From: Neurospora tetraspora
Taxonomy: Eukaryota > Ascomycota > Sordariomycetes > Sordariales > Sordariaceae
Reading direction: 5' to 3'
Assembly (NCBI RefSeq): GCF_033439725.1
Contig: NW_026944384.1
Location: 6,696,001-6,760,000 of the forward strand
DNA length: 64,000 bases
Shown here in pieces: positions 21,271-30,343 of this stretch. Position numbers and translations under genes: made by a program. Positions within the stretch are counted from its first letter, which is position 1; every line of letters starts with the position of its first letter. A model generated the notes under the pieces. The model made no database searches. It saw only the letters and a program-made list of their open reading frames with translations, and was not told the origin of the DNA.

Positions 21271-22650
21271 ATGTCGCAATCAGTCGTCGACTCGCCATCA
21301 CCCACCAAGTCCGAGAAGAAGCACAAGAAGGACAAGAAGCGCTCCAGAGAAGAGGCCGAAGAGGTCCCCGCCGTCGAAGATGCCCCCAAGAAGCACAAGA
21401 AGTCCAAGTCCGAGTCGCTAGAAACCGAGACGACCGAGAAGAAGAAGAAGTCGAAAAAGTCAAAGAAGGATGACGAGGATGTCGAGGAGGAGGCTCCTGC
21501 CAAGAAGGAGAAGAAGAAGTCCAAGAAGAGCAAGGAGGAGCCCATGGTAGAGGAGGAGCAAGAGGAGGAGGAGGCAGCGGTCGCATCAGAATCGGAGGCC
21601 GAGGAAAAGAAGAAGCGCAAGAGCAAGGACAAGAAGGAGAAGAAGGACAAGAAGGACAAGAAGAAGCGACAAGCATCCGCCACCCCCGAGCTCGAAACCA
21701 CAACCGCCGACGATGCAATGGACGTCGACACCACTACCTCCTTCCCCACCGACGACGTCGACTTCCCCTTCTACACCCAGGTCCACTCCCTTTATGTGCC
21801 CTTCTACCCCTGCGGCTTCGACAAGCCCCTGACCAACGTCGCCGCCCAACACCTCGAACCTCTGCTCAACCACTACTCCCCCGTCCTCCGCGGCGTTCTC
21901 CTCCGCTACACCAACCTGAACCTCTCCGAGCGCCCCGTCCAAGCCTCCGTCATCAACCCGCCCACCGACGAGACCCCCGCCCTCTTGCGTTCTGTCGACG
22001 AATACGCCGTCGGCTTCGCCTACCTGACCTTCGACGCGCACATGTTTAAGCCCGCCCGCGGCAAGTGGATGGAGGGTGTTGTCCAGCTGCAGTCCGAAGG
22101 CCACATTGGCGTGCAATGCTGGGGGAGGTTCAACGCCAGTATCGAGGCGAAGAGGCTGCCAAAGGGTTGGAAGTGGGTGGATCTCAAGGGCGACAAGTCC
22201 TACAACCAACAAGAGGAGGAGGAGCAGGAGGAGGAGGAACAAGGAGAGGAAGAAGAGGACCAGCTGGACGGCGAAGAGCTGCAGGTTGTCGAACAAGTGC
22301 ACACCACCGGCTACTGGGTCGATGCCTCCGGCAAGAAGGTCTCGGGCAAGGTGCGCTTCAGAATCAAGAACTTTGACGTCGGTCTCGCCGGCGACTACGG
22401 CTACCTCTCGCTCGAAGGCACATTCCTCAACGACGAAGACGAGCGTGCTCTGCAAAAGGAGGAGCGCGAGCTGGAGCGCAAGCGCCGCTCGAGGCAGAAC
22501 CCCGGTGGTCTCCTCAGACCGATGAGCAGGAGAGTGCCCGAGTTCAGCATGACCAAGTTCGGCAAGGAGGAGGAAGAGGAGGATGCGGGACAGAGGACGG
22601 TGTTTGCAAAGGTGACGGGCAAGGAGGGAGATGTTACGCCGGATGATTAG
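21271..22650 (+). CDS. rpa43: RNA polymerase I subunit A43 (Rpa43)
   Basis: Single exon, 459 aa. Residues 1-155 are a Lys/Glu-rich, low-complexity nucleolar-type tail (KKKSKKSKK, EEEQEEEE). From about residue 165 the Rpb7-like fold follows: FPFYTQVHSLYVPFYPCGFDKPLTNVAAQHLEPLLNHYSPVLRGVLL, then the OB-fold part with GVVQLQSEGHIGVQCWGRFNASI, and after an acidic insert (EEEEQEEEEQGEEEED) the strand GKVRFRIKNFDV. In Pol I, A43 pairs with A14 in the stalk and binds Rrn3. The start at 21271 (CCCACCATG) is preferred over an upstream in-frame Met at 21184. The N-terminal charged tail is longer than in yeast. Confidence 0.94.
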   Translation: MSQSVVDSPSPTKSEKKHKKDKKRSREEAEEVPAVEDAPKKHKKSKSESLETETTEKKKKSKKSKKDDEDVEEEAPAKKEKKKSKKSKEEPMVEEEQEEEEAAVASESEAEEKKKRKSKDKKEKKDKKDKKKRQASATPELETTTADDAMDVDTTTSFPTDDVDFPFYTQVHSLYVPFYPCGFDKPLTNVAAQHLEPLLNHYSPVLRGVLLRYTNLNLSERPVQASVINPPTDETPALLRSVDEYAVGFAYLTFDAHMFKPARGKWMEGVVQLQSEGHIGVQCWGRFNASIEAKRLPKGWKWVDLKGDKSYNQQEEEEQEEEEQGEEEEDQLDGEELQVVEQVHTTGYWVDASGKKVSGKVRFRIKNFDVGLAGDYGYLSLEGTFLNDEDERALQKEERELERKRRSRQNPGGLLRPMSRRVPEFSMTKFGKEEEEEDAGQRTVFAKVTGKEGDVTPDD

Positions 22651-23658
22651 GTGTGGTCTGGGTTGACGTGCTCGGGGTCGTCGCCGGTTAAGCAACAAAG
22701 GGGAAGCAGTCAAAGAAGTAGCCCGATGACGCCGAGGACGCCGAGGAGTCCGGGGTTTCGGTAGTGCCTGAGACCTGTCGTGGAAACTGAGGTTGATGCC
22801 GAGACGGAGACCCTGTGGAAGTGGAATAGGTGATGATGCCAGTGGATGTGAATGTGGGCATATAATTTCATGTGTTTCTCTCTTGGGTCGGAGTTACGGG
22901 CTTGTTTGTGTCTTGTCATTTGCGTTTTCTTTTCTCTCTTTGTACGATTTTGTACGAGATACATACTACATTTGATAGCAAAACCCCTTCAACTGCAGTG
23001 GTGCATATAGACACCATCTTTGATCATGTTGATTGGGAAAAGGGGGCCATGGGAAAACGGGGGTTGAAAGGAATAGACTGATACCATTTGTCTGGGCTGT
23101 CGTCTTTTGTGAAATCCGTTTTTGAAGTCATATGAGAATACACACACACACACAGTCACTGAGGTTCACGACGTCGTTTCGTGGATGGGTTGAAGAACGT
23201 TCTCGTTACTCATCTGCTTTTCCTGCTACATTTCGGCATCAACTTTGAGGACTCTTTTCACCTCGGGTGGTCATTCCGTGGAGGCCTCGCCTCGGTCCTG
23301 TTGGTCAACGGGCACATTGCTCTTGTTAGTGCATGAGGCTAACCGTACCCATGAACAGGGGGGTTCCCTAACAAACACTGTGCCCATAGCTCTAGCGGTA
23401 AAGTTTGTTAGTGACACCTTAAATTAGACTTTAGTTTGGGCCTCCACAGTCGTTTCAGCTGTTCGTCCCGTCTTCGTGGAGTGACGTACAGAATGAGGGG
23501 TTCCGTCCCAAGCTTTATTTTCCCCTGACCATCATCTCGTCGTTGTCATCGTCGAGAACAGTCATCGGACGTATATATCACCACCCAACGCCGTCGTCTC
23601 AACCCGTGGATATCGGCCCCATCCGTACCTGACTCGGTCCAAACATTCATCCGCAGCC
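22651..23658. other. Intergenic region, RPA43 to PMI
   Basis: 3' UTR and promoter. A short CA repeat lies near 23142. GTGGAGGCC near 23278 and its inverse GGCCTCCAC near 23440 bracket about 170 bp and could mark a decayed inverted-repeat element. No gene is seen. Confidence 0.4.
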
Positions 23659-25096
23659 ATGCTCCCGGTTCCTCTCATCCAGCTCCAGTGCGGGGTCAAC
23701 TCGTACGAATGGGGAAAGAAGGGCAACTCCTCGCGCGCCGCCCAGTTTGCTGCTGCCTCTCTACCCGAGAACGACTTTAAGATTGAGGACGAGAAGCCAT
23801 ACGCAGAGGTAGGTCTGTCCTGGACCCTTCTACTTCTACTTCGCCGCTAACCAACACCACCAACAGCTATGGATGGGCACGCACCCCTCCAACCCATCCA
23901 AGGACAAACACACGGGCCGTACCCTCCTCGAGCTCGTCCAAGATAACCAAGCCCTCCTCTCCCCCGCCATCGCCGAGCGCTACCAGAACAAGCTGCCCTT
24001 CCTTTTCAAGGTCCTCTCCATCCAGAAAGCCCTGTCCATCCAGGCGCATCCCAACAAGAAGCTCGCCGAGAAGCTGCACGCTCGCGACCCCAAGAACTAC
24101 CCCGATGACAACCACAAGCCCGAGATGGCCATTGCCATCAGCGACTTTGAGGGTCTTTGCGGGTTCCGTCCGTTGAAGGAGATCGCCCACTTTCTCGACA
24201 ATGTGCCTGCTTTGCGACAGCTGGTAGGCGAGGACAAGGCGAAGGCATTCGTCGAGACTGTCAACAAGAATGATGGGAACGAATCGGAGGAGGCCACGGC
24301 GGAGAACAAGAAGGTCCTACAAAGCGTCTTTGGCGCGCTCATGGCTTCATCGGAGGAGGATATGGCTGCTGCTGCCGAGAAGCTCGTCGAGTCGGCCAAG
24401 AGCGCTGGTGCTGATTTCGCCGGCACCGCTGTGCCCTCGCCGGGTGGTGCCAAGCTCTCCGAGCTGGTCGGCCGTCTCTACGGACAGTTTGGTGCTGACT
24501 ACGGCCTCTTCGTTCTTTTCTTCCTCAACTTTGTCGAGATGAAGGCTGGCGAAGCGATCTACCTCCGGGCAGACGACATCCATGCCTACATCAGCGGCGA
24601 CATCATCGAGTGCATGGCCAGCAGCGACAATGTCGTGCGCGCTGGCTTCACACCCAAGTTCAAGGACGTCGACAATTTGGTCAATATGCTTACATACGAC
24701 TTTGCGCCTATCGAACAGCAGAAGATGGAGCCAACCGACTATACACAGGATGTCAAGAACAAGCGCGAAGCCGGCGCGACATTGAACCAGGCTGCGATCG
24801 ACTCCCAATCAGAGGTCACGGAGTACAACCCACCAATCGAGGAGTTCAGCGTTGTCCGCTCGTTGCTCAAGAGCCAGGGATCCAAGGCATCCTTTAAGCC
24901 CATTGACGGCCCAAGCATCATCATCTGCACCGAGGGTCAGGGCAAGATTTCAGTCGGCCCCAAGGTACAAGAGATCAAGAAGGGTCACGTTTTCTTCGTC
25001 GGCGCTACGGCGGAGTGTGTTCTCGAGAGCGAGGATAACGAGTTCGAGACGTTCAAGGCCTTTTGCGTGTTGGACGAGCAGAGTAATGGGAATTGA
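23659..25096 (+). CDS. Mannose-6-phosphate isomerase (type I)
   Basis: Exons 23659-23808 and 23867-25096 (58 bp intron, GTAGGT donor, GCTAACC branch, CAG) give 459 aa, the usual size of fungal PMI. It interconverts mannose-6-phosphate and fructose-6-phosphate, feeding GDP-mannose for cell wall and glycoprotein synthesis. Zinc ligands are in place: Gln109 and His111 in [15 protein letters not shown], Glu136 in HKPEMA, and His289 in [14 protein letters not shown]. The N-terminal [14 protein letters not shown] is the family signature, and the C-terminal cupin half ([20 protein letters not shown]) is complete. Nothing unusual apart from an alanine-rich insertion around 205-245. Confidence 0.96.
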
Positions 25097-26131
25097 CTGT
25101 CCAAACTATGACGGTTAAAACACAGTCTCGAAAAATGGTGGAAGTAGGACGTATACAACCCATATCGTAGGGTTTCTCTTCTCGCTGCTCAGTCAGCTAC
25201 CAGTTATGATTTCGCAAACTTTGCCGCCAGGCGCGGTTCCAAAGACAACTTCTTTCTTCTGGGAAATCTCCCCAAACTCCCTTTGCCAAAATGATAGACC
25301 CTGATCAGCCCTGCCCAACCTCCAGTGTATCCTCGGCGGCTCGCCAAGAAACTTCCCCGCAAACTCCAAGCCACCAAGTTCTGAAGCTATCCCGCATTTC
25401 AGCCCTTTCTTCCCATCTCGTGCCATGTGCGTGTCCCGGCGTCCCCCGGGGTGTCCAGCCTTTGTTCTGACTCCTGGCACATGGAAAAGAAGACGAAGAG
25501 ATTGAGGGATGATGGGAATTTCCCCACACTTTTCATCGCATTCGTTTCTGCAAGAGGTGGGATGAAGATCGTCAAGTTGATTGGGCCGGTGTTCTCTTAC
25601 ACGTGCAAAGACTTGGTGATTCTCAGTAAGCAACCATTACCACGTAAAGTTCACCACTCAGATTTTGGAGTTCTATTCAGATTATACCAAAATAACTTCA
25701 CGATGAGTTGACATAAGCTTTCGTAGTCATCAACAAGCTTGCGGTTATATCAAGATGTCCATTTGGAGCACTTCTCGAACTCACAGGGCTCAAGGGTTAC
25801 ATAGAATCCCAACTAGCCCGTGTTGATCCCCCTGAACCCCTCCTTTGCCTCGGTAACTCCGCTGCTTCCCCTCAGTATCCCCAGAAAGGGCTAGCTACAG
25901 TTGTAAGAAGGGGACGACAACAGTGCAAGTAAAAGTGGCTCCCTTCGCTGTCGTCGAGCTTCGTTGTCTGATGCTAGTGTTTCATCTCTACGGTCTTGAG
26001 TTCTTATGAGTTCAAGGTCATCTCTTTGACTTGTAGGTAAGTCACTTCAGAGCCCGTTGAATCTTCAAGACCACATCTAACACCCCTTCAGATCACACTT
26101 CCCAGCATCACAGAGTTCAACAACAACCACC
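25097..26131. other. Intergenic region, PMI to acyl-CoA synthetase
   Basis: A 146-codon minus-strand frame (25633-25193) has fair amino-acid composition but no domain and no splice support, so it is left uncalled. The rest looks like 3' UTR and promoter. Confidence 0.35.
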
Positions 26132-28131
26132 ATGCCCGGCCCCCTCGCCCTCGCCGGCGCAGCAGCCGCCACGGCCGCCACAGCATCCTACCTCTCCGCC
26201 TCCCTCTCCCTCGAGCACGACCTTCTCTGGCTACAAATAGCCGGCGGCACCGTCCTCAACGTCATCAAATCTATGCGTGCCGGGCAAATCAACGTCTTCT
26301 ACCGACTCGAAGCCCACGCCCTCGCCCCCTCCACCGCCAACAAGCCCTTTCTCTGGTTCGAGGGCAAGTCATACACCTACCATGAGACCTACCAGCAGGT
26401 GCTCAGGTACGGGACCTGGCTGAAGGAAGTGAAGAAGGTGAAGGAGGGGGAGGTGGTGGCTTTCATGGCCATGAACTCGGATCAGTTTGTCTTTGTGTGG
26501 TTTGGGCTGTGGAGTATCGGAGCAACGCCGGCGTTCATCAACTACAACTTGACAGGGACGCCGTTGGCGCATTCATTGAATGAGAGTAAAGCGCGACTGG
26601 TGCTGGTTGATCCGCAAGTGGTGGATTACTTGACAGAGGAGGCCAAAGGGCAAGTGCAAGGGGGAGGAGGAGAAAAGGGGATGGAGTATGTCGTCCTTGG
26701 CCCCGAGACGGAAGCGGAGAGGTTCCAGCTTGAGCCGAAACGGTACGCGGATAAAGTCAGGAAGGTGGACAGCTACGTCGGCATGGCGATCTTGATTTAT
26801 ACGTCAGGCACGACGGGGTTGCCGAAGCCGGCGATCGTCAGCTGGACCAAAGTCATCATGGCTGCTATGGTCACGGGCAAGGGGACGTCCATGCGCGCGG
26901 ATGATGTCTTGTACACTTGTATGCCGTTGTATCACTCTTCGGCATCTTGCTTGGGTGTGTGCGCGGCGCTGTTTAGGGGAGCTACGGTGGCGATTGGGAG
27001 GAAGTTTAGCACGAAAACGTTTTGGGAGGATGTGAGGGCGAGTAATGCGACGATCATTCAGTATGTCGGTGAGACGTGTAGGTATTTGACGGTGGCGGAG
27101 CCGGAGATTGATCCGGAGACGGGGAGGAATCTGGATAAGGAGCATAAGGTGAGGGCGGCGTGTGGAAATGGGTTGAGGCCCGATGTTTGGGAGAAGTTTA
27201 AGGGGCGGTTTGGGATTGATGTGAGTGCTGCCCCCTTTTTTCCTGGAAATCGATGACTAGTACGTTCGAGAGGTAAAACTAACCTGGGCCATGACAGACA
27301 ATCCTGGAATTCTATGCCTCCACCGAAGGCCCCATGGGCACCTGGAACCGCTCCCGCAACTCCTTCTCCCTCGGCGCCATCGGCCGCTTCGGTTTCCTCT
27401 CTCACTTCCTTACCAACCTTCGCTCCGCCGTCGTCCGCCTCGACTACGAAACCGACCAACCCTGGCGCGACCCCGTCACGGGCTTCTGCAAGCGCACCCG
27501 CACCAACGAGCCCGGCGAACTCCTCGCTCTCTTGCCAGCAGACGTCAAGTCCCGCTTCCAAGGCTACTTTGGAAACGAGAAGGCCACCAACTCCAAGATG
27601 CTGAGGGACGTGTTCAAGAAGGGGGATATCTGGTTCAGAACGGGTGATATCGTCCGCTGGGACGCGGAGAGGAAGTTGTACTTTTCTGATCGGATCGGGG
27701 ATACCTTCCGGTGGAAGAGCGAGAATGTCTCGACGGCGGAGGTGTCGCAGGCTATTGGCTTGCATCCTTCTGTTCAAGAGGCCAACGTGTACGGTGTCCA
27801 GCTGCCTAATCATGATGGACGAGCTGGATGCGCGGCGATATCGCTGGAAGGAGGGGAACCGAATAAGGAAGTCTTGGAAAGCCTGGCGAAGCATGCGAGG
27901 AAGACATTGCCCAAGTATGCGGTGCCGCTGTTCTTGAGGGTCATGAAGGAGGTGGGAGGACAGACGACGGGGACGATGAAGCAGCAGAAACATGTGTTGA
28001 GGCAGCAGGGGGTTGATCCGGGACGGGTGGGCAAGGAGGGGGATAGGCTGTATTGGTTGGAGGAGGGGAGCTATGTGGAGTTTGGGGAGAAGGAATGGAG
28101 GGAGTTGCAAGGTGGGAGGGTCAAGTTGTAG
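26132..28131 (+). CDS. Fat1/FATP-type very-long-chain acyl-CoA synthetase
   Basis: Exons 26132-27220 and 27298-28131 (77 bp intron, GTGAGT donor, CTAAC branch, CAG) give 640 aa. The N-terminus is hydrophobic (Ala-rich, about residues 5-45) and would anchor the enzyme in a membrane. The ANL-superfamily motifs are present: LIYTSGTTGLPKPAIVSW (phosphate loop) near residue 220, FYASTEGPMG, FRTGDIVRWD and the FATP/VLACS signature DRIGDTFRWKSENVST. The family activates very-long-chain fatty acids with ATP and CoA and may take part in their uptake, at peroxisome, ER or lipid droplet. The C-terminus lacks an obvious SKL-type peroxisomal signal. Confidence 0.94.
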
Positions 28132-28888
28132 GTCGAGAAACACTCGTGACGAGAAGGGAGGTTGGAGGCTGGAGGTTTGAGAACAAGGTGAGTTGAAGGC
28201 CTGACTACCTCTACTCCCTGGACTGCTCGTTGCTGTTCTACTGACACCCAGATCAGGACCTGTGTATTCGGTGTTGCCCTTCGAAGAGAAAGCCTGGATA
28301 CCAGATACCGCACGTTTGTTGACTTGGTTCCTCTGTTCCATGGGAACTGAAGGGATTGAAGCGTCCTAGTCTGTGAGGTTGAGTAGTTGCTGCCTTCTTG
28401 TTCGTCAAGCATTTGCCTACGTTCCACTTGTGACTTTTCTAGCTTTACATCAGCTCGTTTCCATGGCGTTGTCGAGGTGTGGAACCGGTTGCTTACAGAC
28501 ACAGAACCGGGTTTTCCCATCAACCAATCCTACATACCCCAGATATCGGGCCATCGTCCAGGAAGCCAAGCTTCGTCGCCGGGTCATGATGTCCTGTTTG
28601 GGTAGATCAGTACATGCTCTTCCTTCCTCCGTGAATGGACTCGGAGCTGCTATTTATAGCGTGCCGTCCATGGAACCTGGATCCGCGATCCCAAACCGTC
28701 GTAGCATCGACGCCCGTCCACGGAACGTTGACAGCTAGTGCAGTGAGAACTGCAACGGCAATCTATTCGGCAATAATGAGGCAATTTGGAGGTGTGAGCT
28801 GATTGGCTTGCCTTACACTCAGCTTCCATCACCACTGCACAACACCAAGGACCACAACATCAAAGGAGGGAATCCACACAAAAGTCGA
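28132..28888. other. Intergenic region after the acyl-CoA synthetase
   Basis: 3' UTR and spacer; no gene supported. Confidence 0.4.
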
Positions 28889-29113
28889 ATGTCGAGACCT
28901 CTTGGCTTTCTTGTTCCTCGGTTCTTGATGGCAGGCTCCGTGATTAACTGGCAATATAGGGACTTCACGAAGGGATCTCTACGGGTGCTATTTCCAGCTT
29001 ACGATGCTGGACGGACCGCATCGGACGAGGAGTTGTTGATGAGGAAGATAAAAGCTCGTGTCCTCTTCGCAGAGAAGAAATATGACGGCATCCAAAGTGA
29101 ACTAACTGAGTAA
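28889..29113 (+). CDS. Possible small protein or upstream ORF (74 aa)
   Basis: An open frame with Met at 28889 (also open further upstream to 28808) ends with TAA 38 bp before the ATG of the secreted Thr-rich protein. Its second half (DAGRTASDEELLMRKIKARVLFAEKKYDGIQSE) has natural helical composition. It could be a small independent gene, a long upstream ORF in the leader of the next gene, or chance. No homologue is recognised. Confidence 0.25.
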   Translation: MSRPLGFLVPRFLMAGSVINWQYRDFTKGSLRVLFPAYDAGRTASDEELLMRKIKARVLFAEKKYDGIQSELTE

Positions 29114-29151
29114 CCCGTCTTCCATCTCAGTCTATTCCCAGCCTTGTCAAG

Positions 29152-29813
29152 ATGGTCCAAAAGATTGCAGTCCTGTTCCTCGCGGCGGCCAGGTAAGTTC
29201 CCCCTTTACCCTCCTTCATCATTCCCACCAACACAAACCCAGCTCCATCCTCGGCCAAATCACCCTCCAACCTTCCACCATCACCACCACCCGCCGCACC
29301 ACCGTCAACCCAGGCGGCACTCCCACCGTGACCCGTACCGTCACCAAGACAGAGTACGACACCATCACCGAGACCGAGACCCAGACCGAAACCTCTACCG
29401 CAACCCAGATCAGCACAAGCATCAGCACCACCACCGAGTCCTACATCCAACAAGTCACCACCACGGTAATCTCCACTTATACCGTATCCGTCCCTGTCAC
29501 CACAACCGACACCGTCTCCGTCATCAAGCCCACCACAACCACCGCCACCGCCGTCGTCACCTCCATCTCCATCACCACCAAGACTGGTGCCTGCTCCTCC
29601 TCCCCCGCCGCCCAATGCCCCACAGTCACTGCCACGGCAACGGCATGCAAGTCTTGCTTCGTCCCGCAGTGCACGACTACGAGCACCATCACTAAGCCGT
29701 GTGGGTGCCAGGCGCTGCCGACGGAGAGTGTAAGTTTCCCGTGTGGAGCGATGGATGTGTGTAATAAGATTGGGTGTACGACTGTTTATGCGGTTAGGAC
29801 TGCTGCTTGTTAG
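29152..29813 (+). CDS. Small secreted Thr-rich, Cys-rich protein
   Basis: Exons 29152-29192 and 29243-29813 (50 bp intron, GTAAGT donor, CAG acceptor, breaking the signal peptide as is common in fungi) give 203 aa. The N-terminus MVQKIAVLFLAAASSILGQ is a secretion signal. Residues about 25-135 are a Thr/Ser/Val-rich stretch with repeated TETETQTET-type motifs, expected to be densely O-glycosylated. The last 75 residues contain eleven cysteines, several in closely spaced pairs, and end in a Cys. There is no hydrophobic GPI-signal tail, so the protein is probably released or wall-bound through disulphides. Adhesin or wall-protein roles are inferred from composition only. Confidence 0.8.
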
Positions 29814-30343
29814 GGGGTGGACTGGGGACTGGGGACTGGGGAGTGATTGTGAGGGTGAGGGTGAGGGTGAGGGTGGAGGAAATATGGAAGGTTTGGAGTA
29901 GGACCTGTTGATTATTGCCCGGGTAGAGCACCAAGTGAGCTTACGAGGGACTGGGACGGAATGGAAGTTGAGCGCAGTGGCATGCCCTGAGCGGAACTCA
30001 AGAAGGAAAGAGCTCAGGGCGGGTCAGAGAATGTGCGCCGCCACTCCTGTCTTCCGTTGAGGAAGGGACGAGCCGGTGTCAGCAAAGTTACCCAAGCTGT
30101 CAGATTGAAGACGGAAGAAATTGAAGAAGCGATTATCATATTAAGTCATCAATCTGCCCCTGATGGTAAACTGTTCTAAAGGAGTGAACTCCGTCTCTTC
30201 ATGCCCTCAATCACCACTTGCATCGTCCCAACGCCGAACCAAAGCACCAAGCACAAAAGCAAACCATGACTCCAGTCCTTGTCAGTGCCCTGTCCTTTCC
30301 ATCAAAACTCCAGTCCAAAAAGCAAATCCTTTTCGTCATCCGT
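29814..30343. other. Convergent spacer with short G-rich tandem repeats
   Basis: Directly after the stop lie three copies of GGGGACT and then four GTGAGG units (about 29818-29875). The remainder is presumed 3' UTR of both neighbours. Confidence 0.4.

Noticed and set aside
25193-25633. 146-codon minus-strand frame convergent with the PMI gene
   Set aside because: Fair composition but no recognisable domain; left as unsupported.
29840-29880. GTGAGG/GGGGACT repeats as possible telomere-like sequence
   Set aside because: The units differ from the TTAGGG telomere repeat of filamentous fungi and are only a few copies; simple repeat only.
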